Shown here: positions 1 to 9,297 of the stretch, piece after piece
Layout of the letters: the number at the start of each line of letters is the position of its first letter
Numbering within the stretch: the first letter of the stretch is position 1
DNA from: Rhizophlyctis rosea
Taxonomy: Eukaryota > Chytridiomycota > Chytridiomycetes > Rhizophlyctidales > Rhizophlyctidaceae
Length of the DNA stretch: 17,628 nucleotides
Assembly (NCBI GenBank): GCA_027596075.1
Contig: JADGJC010000556.1
Location: forward strand, 1 to 17,628
Direction: 5' to 3'
Notes under the pieces: model-generated
Database searches by the model: none
What the model saw: only the letters and a program-made list of their open reading frames with translations
What the model was told of the DNA's origin: nothing
Translations under genes and position numbers: made by a program

Positions 1-266
<266 letters not shown>

Positions 267-1900
267 TGCGGATGATCTGCAACCAGGATACAAAATATGA
301 TTAGTATGTGTTTGAAGAATTAGACGTCTATCCCGCAGGTGCATTCCGACCGTCTCGCCGCCGACTGTTCAACTCCCTCCACTTGACAGCACTATAAACA
401 TGTCAACACCAGCACCCGACAAAATCTCCATGTCCCATCTTCCCACGGATTTCGAGCCCTATGCCAACTTCCCACAAGCTCCCATTTCATCTAATAAACA
501 AATGTCGGCATTTTCACAGTCGAATGGATGGACGGATAGGAGTGCACCTGTTGCTCACACGATGGATGGATGTTAATAGACGCAGTACCTTATGGGGTGG
601 GTGGTATGTGGGGATGGATGGATGCGAAACGAGAGGAAGAACAAGAAGGGGATGGGGGAACGATGTTGACTTGTGCCCTTCCCTGGTCGTTGGAGTCGCC
701 CCATAGGACGCCAACACAAGCCAACATTGGTTTGGGAAAAAGCATGCCATTCGGGGTTAAATGAATGTCTATATTTGGCTACATTTCCGAAATTCATGAG
801 TCATAACACGTCCCAAAATGCCCTCCGCCAAATTTAGGGTCCTATGAAATGGCAGCGTTGGCAGTCTGGCTGTGATTCGACATTCAGGTCATCAAGGTCT
901 GGTCATGGAAGATAGTATCTGACCATGCGGTGACCTTGTTGATGATGAAGGCAGGGAGAATGGGGGATGTAGTTCCGCTTGCGCCAGCATTGTAGTCAAA
1001 CCCCTTTGCCTCCACTCACTCCGAAGGGGCGGAAGGCCAAAATGAAAAGTTAAGAAACTTGTAAGATGCTTCAGTACTGCGAGTGGTCCCCAACCACAGT
1101 TCAGGCTGCAACATCCCCAGCTCAAGAAGCGCGGAAACAGATGGTTTTTGGAAAGCATGACAATAGATGATGATAAAGTTCGCTTGCTAGAAAAGCAGGA
1201 TCGTCAATGCCGAAGTCCCAACCTCCACTGTGTTGTAAAGGTTAGATGTTAAACATGGGGGTTTCCCACCAAGAAGCAGGCAGTTAGTTGTAAGAGAATG
1301 ATGGGAAGCAAAACGTTGCACGAAATGAAAATTATAATATTAATCGCCCACGAGGCATCCAGATATCCCCGACAACTGCTGGCTGCCTCAAAATGTTGAC
1401 ACCAAAGAAAATGGAGCCGTTGGCCGTCCATGTTCCATCCCCCCTGAATAGTGCATCTATGTAAAGCAAGCTGGTAAATGAGTATTTACGGTACTGTCCG
1501 TATGCTCAAATATATACTGGTATCTCATAATTTTGCTAGTCCAGACCATTGTGAAGTGGAGGTAGCAAGAATGTTTGGTGATCGAGGAGTTTGAGGTTCA
1601 ACTCAGGGCAGCACGCGACCATGGCTGACTGGCCAATCGCTTGGCAGATCATCAGACTTAAAATGGAAGGTGCATATACAAGCCCACACGCTAAGCCTTC
1701 GGAGCTTGGTGTGTGGGGACCACGGGAGCACTGGCTGGTGGGTGGGCAGTGGGGGAAGGACTGGGAGGGAGAGCGTCGCAGCAAGTCACTCTACTATCAA
1801 CCCATCGGGTCTATTACTTGATCCATCCATCCATCCATCTAACAGGGGAAACGGATATAACATTCCCACGAAAAGAAAGGGACGATCCATCAATCCCACT
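267..1900. promoter_or_regulatory. Shared divergent intergenic region, TEF1 / STM1-like
   Basis: These 1634 bases separate two outward-pointing genes and contain no convincing coding sequence; the open frames are short, overlapping and unrecognisable. CCATCCATCC-type repeats occur on the TEF1 sense strand at 524-537, 561-572 and 612-624. The same motif occurs on the STM1 sense strand at 1821-1839, in what is probably its 5' leader, 62-80 nt before the ATG. A TATA-like ATATATA lies near 1508-1515. The middle (about 750-1500) shows nothing I can name. Promoters for both genes must lie here, but transcription start sites cannot be fixed. Confidence 0.6.
277..306 (-). other. 3' end of a probable 5'-UTR intron of TEF1
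   Basis: On the minus strand, TACTAAT (306-300) is followed about 22 nt later by TTGCAG ending at 277, only 10 nt before the start codon. That is a good fungal branch site and acceptor. Leader introns are common in highly expressed translation-factor genes. I could not place the donor: the GT dinucleotides upstream, around 310-420, are all weak. A TATA-like TTTATAGT lies at 398-391 on the same strand. Confidence 0.55.
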
Positions 1901-3726
1901 ATGACGGACGTCTTGTCGAAGAACCTCTTCGACCTGCTCGGGGACGATGGGGAGGAGGGCGCCGTGAGGGCCCCCGCCCCCGTGAAGAAGGAGGAGAAGA
2001 AGGACGCCGCTCCTGCTCCCAAGAAGGACAACGCTCCCGCTCGTGCTCCAAGGAACGAGTACCGTCCGCGTGGTGGTGCCCAACGTGAGTATTCTCAATG
2101 CTCGATACGTATAATGCGCGTGTGCGGGTGCTGCTAATTGTGGCCAGGATCTCCTTTTGGCCATGGCAGGCCACACTATCACATAATTTGACGGGCGACT
2201 GATCTGGCTGATCTAATGGTGGATCTGGACCCGACCTGTACGCGCCGACCGGCGTAACAGTGGAGGACAGGGAGCTCAGGGCAACGGTTAGGGAGGTCAT
2301 AGGGTTGGAACTTGGGACTGGGAAGATATCGGCGGAAGCCATGTGGGTTTGCAGACCGTGGGAACATCTTCTACCAGACAAGTAACGGACGTGCTGGGGG
2401 CAGGCGTGGCTGGGAAGGAACCGGGATGCTGGGCAGTAGAATGGAGGCGGCAATCACGGCATTTCTAAGTTCCAAACTGACGAAATGGTTCTCTTTTTTC
2501 ATCTTTCCCACGCACTCCTATCTCACACCCCACCTATCACCAAACCACCGCCAATACCTCTCCACACACCCGCAAATCACCCACCCAATACTCGTTCAAC
2601 ATCCACATAACCAATATCACAATTCAATCAGGCGGTGGTGACCGCGTCGCCCGCAACGGTCCCCGCGAGACCGGCGACTTCGAGCGCCCTCCCCGTGAGG
2701 GTCAACGCGAAGGCCAAGACGGTCAACGCGGCGGGTTCCGCGGTGGTCGTGGTGGCCCCCGTGGTGGTCGTGGCGCTGGTGGTCGTGGCCGCGAGTTCGA
2801 CCGCCGCTCCGGCACTGGTCGCCGTGACACCGAGAAGAAGGAGGTCGCCGGCAAGGGTTCGTGGGGCGAGCCCATCGCCTCCCAACAGGAGGGCACCAAG
2901 GTCGCTGAGCAGGAGATTGCTGTTGCCGAGTATGTTGAACGTTGCTACTTATTTGGGGATTGGGAGTGATGTAATGGGAGGGCCTACCATGAGCACTGTT
3001 TCATCATGCGAGGATGGCATACGCAATCTTTTTGCGCTTTGAGCGGTGCCGATGCGGGACAATGATTTTCGGGGATTGTGTTTACTTACGGACATATTTT
3101 TCTCTTCGATCTTATCAGGGGCGCTGAGGGTACTCCTGAGGAGAACCCCGCCGCTGACAAGCCCGCCGACGCCGAGGCCGAGGCTGCCAAGGAGCCCGAG
3201 GAAGTCTTGAAGACCCTCGACCAATACTTCGCCGAGCGCGAGGCCAAGAAGGGCGCCGCTGACGTCGCTGTTCGCAAGGCCAACGAAGGTGCCGACGAGT
3301 CCCAGTGGAAGGACGCCGTCGTCTTCCAAAAGGAAGAGGAGGACTACTTCATCGGCAAGGTATGTCACTTTTCCTTTTTTTCTTATTTTCTTTCCATTTT
3401 TGCTTCTTCAGCCTTCGCAACACGCACCTTACACATCCCATCTCACCCACCTGTCCATTTCACAGTCCGCCAAGGGCAAGCGCGCCGCCCAAACACCCAA
3501 AGAAAAGCAACAAAAGGTCTTCGCGGCCATCGAGCAACGCTTCGCAGACGAAGGCCCCAAGCGCGGCGGCGGCGGTCGTGGCGGTCGTGGACGGGGTGGT
3601 GACCGGCCCGAGGGATCTGCCGGCGGCAGGGGACGTGGTGGCGAGCGCCGTGGTGGTCGGGGTGGCAACAACGCTTCCGTCAATGTATCGGACGAGAAGG
3701 CCTTCCCCACTCTCGGAAGCAAATAA
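1901..3726 (+). CDS. STM1: Stm1/HABP4/SERBP1-family ribosome- and RNA-binding protein
   Basis: Exons are 1901-2084, 2632-2929, 3119-3359 and 3466-3726 (TAA 3724-3726), giving 327 aa. Introns are 547, 189 and 106 nt with donors GTGAGT, GTATGT and GTATGT, and all phases join. The N-terminus (MTDVLSKNLFDLLGDD) matches Stm1-type proteins. An RGG box spans about residues 94-115, followed by the family signature FDRRSGTGRRDTEKK (117-131) and GKGSWG. Next come an acidic Glu/Ala segment, a TLDQYFAER motif, a Lys-rich stretch, a second RGG box (about 274-311) and a terminal DEKAFPTLGSK. Stm1 and SERBP1 bind idle 80S ribosomes across the mRNA channel, clamp eEF2 and preserve ribosomes in starvation; RGG boxes in the family are arginine-methylated. 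C-ending codons dominate, as in highly expressed genes. The family is clear; the orthology and symbol (budding yeast STM1, fission yeast oga1) are inferred. Confidence 0.9.
2085..2631 (+). other. Long first intron of the STM1-like gene
   Basis: The donor is GTGAGT at 2085 and the acceptor TCAG ends at 2631; joining restores an Arg codon and the RGG frame. At 547 nt it is three to five times longer than the other introns of this gene. The first two thirds are G-rich and the last 130 nt are strongly C/A/T-rich. I looked for box C/D and H/ACA features and found none convincing. Introns early in ribosome-associated genes can carry regulatory elements, but nothing here demonstrates one. Confidence 0.85.
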
Positions 3727-5206
3727 GGGTTCTGCTCCCTCACCAAACATGTAAACAAAAGAAAACAAACAAGATGGATGGAAAGGTTGGGGTAGCCGTC
3801 GTTGTCTTGTTTTTGTTTTTTTTTCTCTTCTCCCTTGTATTTCACCAAGCAATACTTTACCTTTCTCTCCTTTCCCTTTCCTTGTATCCCTCCCGCCTTT
3901 TCCCCTTTTTGGTGGTGTTGTTGTACGGAAATATATATTGCACTGGCAAAAATCTCTTGGCATCCATTGAGATCTGGGTATCACAGATTGTTCACAATTG
4001 CCTTTCTTTGGCAGACGTTGCGAGTTCTCATTCATTTAGGGTGTGCTTATCAATGTTATCGTGGCCGATATCTCGTCTTGACTTGCTTGAAATGAAGCAA
4101 AACCCACCTCTTCTCCTTCTCCAATTCGAGGGATTGCGTCCACAACGTGTCATCACCTTTGAGACAGACGGTCGGTCATGTCGTCATCTGAATTGAACTC
4201 GGGTCTCAGGGTTTCATTTTTCCACTTGTGTTTCAGCTACCCACACAAGTTGCAAACACACCCACTGCTCACCATCAAAACATGAGCTTTGGTCATCAGA
4301 ACCTCACGTCCGATCTGTGTCTGCATCAGAGTCAAAGTTGAATGAATTATTCACTTCTTCATGACATCGACTACATGTACCTTTTTTCCTTTTTTCCCGA
4401 AAGGAGCTGAAAGAGTACTTTGGATCCCCGATAGTCCAGATCCGCGCATTTAACCACGCGTTCAACCCTTTTGGAACGCAAAAAGAAATGAATTTGCAAG
4501 TCACGGGAATCATTCGAGGTCGACATATTGGTCGTCACAGAGATGACTTTGACTACTGTATATTGCGCGTTGGGAATGTGGCAATGTCTCAAGTAACGTA
4601 TCAGTGCGCGTTTGCTAAAATACTTACTTGCTATGAAGGAGCGAAAAAGGAGTTTTTTTCAACGGTACATTGAGGTGTGACAAGGATGGAGCTGACACCT
4701 CGTGATAGATTGTCAGTAGCAGAATTGGTATTGCATGGATGAAATCTCAAGTAGTTGAGTACCCGAAATATGCAGCCCCCCTCGCGCGGTAGGACCCGTG
4801 GGTTCAGTGACGTGGACATTTCAGGTTGGCCCGATAGCTCAGCCCAATCTGGCCTGTCAAAGGCGGCACTCTCATCCAACTCTCATCCGTGCACGCCACT
4901 CTCACACCTCCCCGCAGTTTCGCACTTTCCATACTCCCGCATTTTCACACAACACACAGCACGGTGCCGCCATCGTCTATCGTCCACCTACCCCTGCAGA
5001 CCCACTGTCGAATACACATAAAGGAAGCATATAGCGACAGCATTACGTTGACTATTTCTACAACACTGCTACGCGACAACGTTTCACTTGTGCTGTCACT
5101 CATCGTCGAACTGGTTGTGCCCGCTCACCGTCTGTCAGACTCTGTCTAAACACTTGCTGGCGCAAAAGGTCTTCCCAATCTTTCCACCGAAAGTGACCCG
5201 CCCACC
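3727..5206. promoter_or_regulatory. Intergenic: STM1-like 3' region and SEC1 promoter/leader
   Basis: No gene is supported here. The first 200 nt are T-rich and probably form the 3' UTR and polyadenylation region of the STM1-like gene. From about 4860 to 5010 the plus strand is pyrimidine- and CA-rich with repeated ACTCTCATCC / CACTCTCAC words, as expected for a fungal core promoter or leader of SEC1. The SEC1 start context is CCCACCATGTCG, a good initiation context. The region 4200-4700 shows nothing recognisable. Confidence 0.5.
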
Positions 5207-8200
5207 ATGTCGGTCCGACGAACACTAAAAACCAGTATGTGCAGCCCTTCTATTCATCATACTCATACTATCTTGCTAAATTCTGTCCTCACGCGCCACC
5301 CACCAAACCCAAAACCCAGAACTCCTCGACATGATAAAAGACGTCAACCCCCCCGGAAAATGGAAAGTCATGGTCGTAGACGACACATCACTCTCAATCC
5401 TAAACTCCGTCCTAAAAATGACCGAACTAACTGACCACCATGTCACAAGTACGTATCCCCCTCCCCTGACACTCATCCACCCCCCAACTAACACCCACCC
5501 CCACACAGTCGTCGAAGGCCTCGCCCACCGTCGCGCACCCCAACCCCAACCAGCACTCTACTTCATAGACTCGTCCGCCACGTCTGTACAGCATGTGATT
5601 GATGACTTCAGCAGAGGGCGTGACATGTACGATGGGGCTCACATCTACACTATTGCCGAGATGTCCGATCATTTGTTGGAGAAGTTGAAGAATGCTAGTA
5701 GGGGGAGGACGTGGGTCAAGTGTGTCAAAGAAGTTAACATTGATTTTGAGGGTGAGTTTTGTGGGCGTGACCGAACGTGAATGTTAGCGAACGGATGGCT
5801 TGGGTGGGTTGGTGGGTGGGGGGTGGAGGGTGGGTGGGAGTTGGAGGGTGGGTGGGTGGGAGTGTAGGTGGGAAATGGGGTGAGTGGAAGTTGGGTGGGT
5901 GGGTGAGGTTGGGAGGGGAGAGGGTGGGCGTGGGGCTGCAGATGAAGTGATAGATAGCTGGGGCTGGGTCAGTTTTGGTCTTTGCTCCCCGGCTGGGAGG
6001 GCTCGTTGGAACCGGCTGGGGTGGGCTCAAATGGGCTGGAATTGGCTGGCTCCAAATGCGAGCTCAGATTCGGTTTGACTGGATCCGGCTGGATTGGACT
6101 TGATTGGGATGGAGGGGGATGGAGTGATGGATGGTGGGGCAGGAGGATTGATTGAATGGGAAAACACGTTGGGGGCTGATTGGCCGTTCGAGGAGAAGGG
6201 ACGCAACCGCAACAGAAAAACTCACACAGTCCATCCCCACAGCACCCGAACCAAACCTCTTCACCATACCACCGCCAGTCTTAAAACACCTCTACAACTC
6301 CCCCTCCCCCTCCCTCCTCTCCTTCCACCTAACCGCCATAGCCCGGCGTCTAAAATCGGTCCTCGCCGCCTTAGGCGAATACCCCCACATCAGATACCAC
6401 GCCACCTCAACCTCCTCCACCGCCAGCAAACTCAACCAAACCTTCTCCACGATCCTGCAAGCCGAGCTGGACCAACTCTGTCGAGACGACCCAAACTTTC
6501 CGCCGGAGGAAGGGAGGAAGTACCAGCGTGCGACGTTGATAGTGTTGGATAGGGGGTGTGATATGATGAGTGCTTTTTTGCATGATTTTGGGTATCAGGG
6601 GATGGTGGCGGATTTGTGTGGAGTTGATGGGACGGGGAGGTGGATTGGGGATGAGGAGGATGATGGGGCGGCGGGGAGGGGGTTGTGGGAGGATGATGGG
6701 ATTTGGGTAGGTTTTTTTTCGTTAGGTTTGGGGGTTTGTGCGATTTTGGGTTTTGTGAGGATGTTGGATGGGTCAACATTTCCGGAGATTTGAATGACTC
6801 AAATGTTCTGTTTTGCCGATCTCCAGGCTCAAGCTCGGCACTGGCATATCGCGGAAGTCATGGATTTCTTGGCGCAAGGCGTGAAGCAATTCACGAATGA
6901 TAATAAGGCGGCAAAGTTTGAGTTGGATGGTGATATGCGGGATGGGTGAGTCTATGATGGACCAGCTTGATCAGGGGCTGTCGGAAGGGGTTTGGAAGCT
7001 ACGAGACCTGGACGGTGCAGATGTTCATATCCAATGCTAACTACATCTCCATCATCTGTCACCCATAGAGCAACGAGCTTGGACAAAATCAACCAACTGA
7101 AGGATGCGGTCAACGCCATGCCGCAGTATCAGGAGATGAAGAAGCAGGTACAATCTCTATCATATCTTTGCACTTTCACGACCCTCATGACGAAGCTACT
7201 CATTTTCGCTGTATTTGTTTACTAACAAACCATCGCCCACAAATTTAGTACTCCTTCCACACCACAGTCTGCCGAACTGCTTTCAAGACGTACGTGAAGG
7301 GGAACTTGGAACGAGTGTCGGCTCTTGAGCAGACTTTGGCTACGGGGGAGGATCCGGAGGGGAAGAAGGATAATGTTTCCATGAAGGATTTGTTGGAGGT
7401 TTTTGCTGATAGTGGTGTGAGGTTAGTTTGGCATCGTTTATCATAATGGTGAGAATATAACAATATACTGACATGACGCACGCGACTTAGCCACACCGCC
7501 AAACTCCGCCTCCTAATAATCTACATCATCGCCCGCCGCGGCATTTCCGAATCCGAACGTAACACCCTCACGGAGGAAGCTCGACTCTCCTTGGAAGAGC
7601 GGCAAGCGGTGCATAACTTATCCATGTTAGGCGTGCGGTTGAGTACGAGTTTTACGTCGACGAGTGCGGCTAGTAGTGCTGCTGAAGCGGCGAAATCGAA
7701 GTGGGATTGGAAGGCTATGGTTGGAGCTGGGAGGGGGGCTTTGGGTGGGGGAGTCACGCCTGAGCCGAGGAGGGAGAAGGTTAAGGAGCATAAGTTTGAC
7801 AATTGGAGGTGGACGCCGGGGATCAAGCATCTTGTTGAGGTGGGTTGGAGTGGGGAAGACATCTGGTTTGATCCACGCTAAAGTCGCCCGTCTTTGTTCT
7901 CATCAGGACCAACTTAAAAACGCACTCCCAACCACCACCTACCCCTACACCCGCGAACCCCCCTCCGCCTCCGAATCCCTCACCCGCCCCGCAACTTTCC
8001 CCTCCGTCTCCTCCGCCTCGAGCCCCTCCCCAACCCCCTCCTACGACAACATGGCCACGCGCACGAAAGCCTCTTGGGCGACGCGGAAAGCTACCGTGTC
8101 GAGCGCCAGCACGTCGAGTGGGGGTGGGAGCACGGGCGGGTTGATAGGGTTTGAAGTCAAGGACCGGAATGTGGATTTGAGAGTTAATGGAGGGAGGCTT

Positions 8201-9297
8201 ATTTTGTTTGTTTTGGGGGGTGTTACGTGGAGTGAGGTTAGGGTTTGTGAGGAGGTTGGGAGGGAGATGGGGAGGGAGGTTTTGGTTGGTGAGTTTGTCT
8301 TTTTCCTTCTTTTTCTCCGATTGTGGAGTGGGGGATTTGTGAGAATGAGAGTTTGTGGTGCTCATAAATTATTGCCACAATAGGGTCTACGCATGCCATT
8401 ACTCCCAACGAGTTCCTCGAAGATCTCAAAGACCTTCATCGTGACCCCACATCCTCACCCGCGGGACTCCCTCGCCGCCCAACAGTACAGGGTGGCCGCA
8501 CACCAACCTCTTCACCCTCGTCAAACCGTCTCATGCCACCAACGGGATCGATGCCACGCTCAGCGTCTTCAGACGCTGTCAGTCGGCCCCCTCGGGATCG
8601 AGAGAGGGACCGACCTCCAATGGGTCGCAACGACGACATGTCCGGAAGCGGAACGCGAGAACGTCCCCGCCCTACAGGTGGCAGACCCATGGGGGGCGTC
8701 TTTAACCAGAACATCACGATTGATAGTCGGAGTGAAGGGAGTTTATCGTCTAGAGAGCGGGGGTATGGTGGAGAGGGGAGTGGGGTTGTTGGCAGTAGGG
8801 AGGGGAGTTTGAGGGGTTTAGGAGGGAGCAGTCATTTGAGGCCTGATGCTGTGCATCATAGCGCTAGTGCGCCGCATTTGGGGGATGTGGGGAGGCGGCC
8901 GACTGTTAGGGGGGAGGAGAGGGATGTGGGGAGACGGCCGACTGTTAGGGGTGAGGAGAGGGGTGGGTATAGGGAAGAGAGGGGTGGGTATAGGGAGGAA
9001 CGTGGGTACCGGGAGGAGAGGGGTGGGTATAGGGAGGACAGGGGTGGTGGGTACCGGGATGAGCGTGCGGGGTATAGGGAAGAACGAAGTGGTGGTGGTG
9101 GTGGGTATCGGGAAGAGAGGGGAGGGTATAGGGATGAAGGAGGAAGGGGCGGGGATGAGTATGTGTCTAGTGGGAATAGGGGCGCGAGTCTTGCGGCGGT
9201 GGAGCAACGGATGGGGAGTTTGGCGGTTTCGGAGAGGGAGAGGGGTGGTGATGCCGGTGGGAAGGATAAGGATGGGAAGTGGTGGAAGAGGAAGTAG
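5207..9297 (+). CDS. SEC1: Sec1/Munc18 (SM) family exocytosis protein with a long repetitive C-terminal tail
   Basis: Ten exons: 5207-5234, 5320-5448, 5509-5751, 6243-6706, 6827-6945, 7069-7147, 7249-7421, 7491-7839, 7907-8288, 8384-9297. They sum to 2880 nt, or 959 aa, and every phase joins. Sec1 binds the assembled plasma-membrane SNARE complex and promotes vesicle fusion during polarised secretion. SM landmarks in order: LLDMIKDVNPPGKWKVMVVDD near the N-terminus (domain 1); ALYFIDSSATSVQHVIDDF; LIVLDRGCDMMSAFLHDFGYQGM; RHWHIAEV; NAMPQYQEMKKQ; KLRLLIIYIIARRGISE; FDNWRWTPGIKHLVE; GGRLILFVLGGVTWSEVR; and STHAITPNEFLEDL near residue 656. These resemble the Sec1/Munc18-1 branch more than Sly1, Vps45 or Vps33. 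The core ends near residue 678. The remaining 280 residues are low-complexity and rich in Gly, Arg, Ser and Glu, with YREER repeats and a KWWKRK end. Most exons switch from C-ending to G/T-ending codons internally. No frameshift is needed. Confidence 0.93.
5752..6242 (+). repeat. Third intron of SEC1, with a long G-rich low-complexity block
   Basis: The donor GTGAGT is at 5752 and the acceptor CACAG ends at 6242, making this the longest SEC1 intron (491 nt; the others are 60-123 nt). From about 5800 to 5935 the sense strand is built of GGGT and GGGTGGG words with more than fifteen runs of three or more G. This meets the usual pattern for G-quadruplex formation in DNA and in the pre-mRNA. From 5955 to 6150 a looser repeat of GGCTGG / GATTGG / GGATGG words follows at roughly 10-nt spacing. 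The last 60 nt turn A/C-rich before the acceptor. Confidence 0.85.
8884..8961 (+). repeat. 39-bp in-frame tandem duplication in the SEC1 tail
   Basis: Two adjacent copies (8884-8922 and 8923-8961) differ at only a few bases. Each encodes the 13-residue unit DVGRRPTVRGEER, at about residues 823-848 of the Sec1 protein. The two copies encode identical peptides and all visible differences are synonymous (AGGCGG/AGACGG, GGG/GGT). The duplication is in frame and directly precedes the YREER repeats. Confidence 0.9.
8962..9141 (+). repeat. GGYREER tandem repeats in the SEC1 tail
   Basis: Eight imperfect units of the consensus GGYREER run in tandem, from GGYREER at 8962-8982 to GGYRDEG ending near 9141 (residues about 849-908). 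Variants include GGYREDR, GGYRDER and AGYREER. At DNA level the units are about 18-30 bp and G-rich, with the word GGGTATAGGGA recurring. Insertions of extra Gly codons between units indicate minisatellite-like expansion and contraction. Confidence 0.92.

Noticed and set aside
2085..2631. Intronic snoRNA in the first STM1 intron
   Set aside because: No paired C and D boxes with a terminal stem, and no H/ACA hairpins with correctly spaced ACA, were found by eye.
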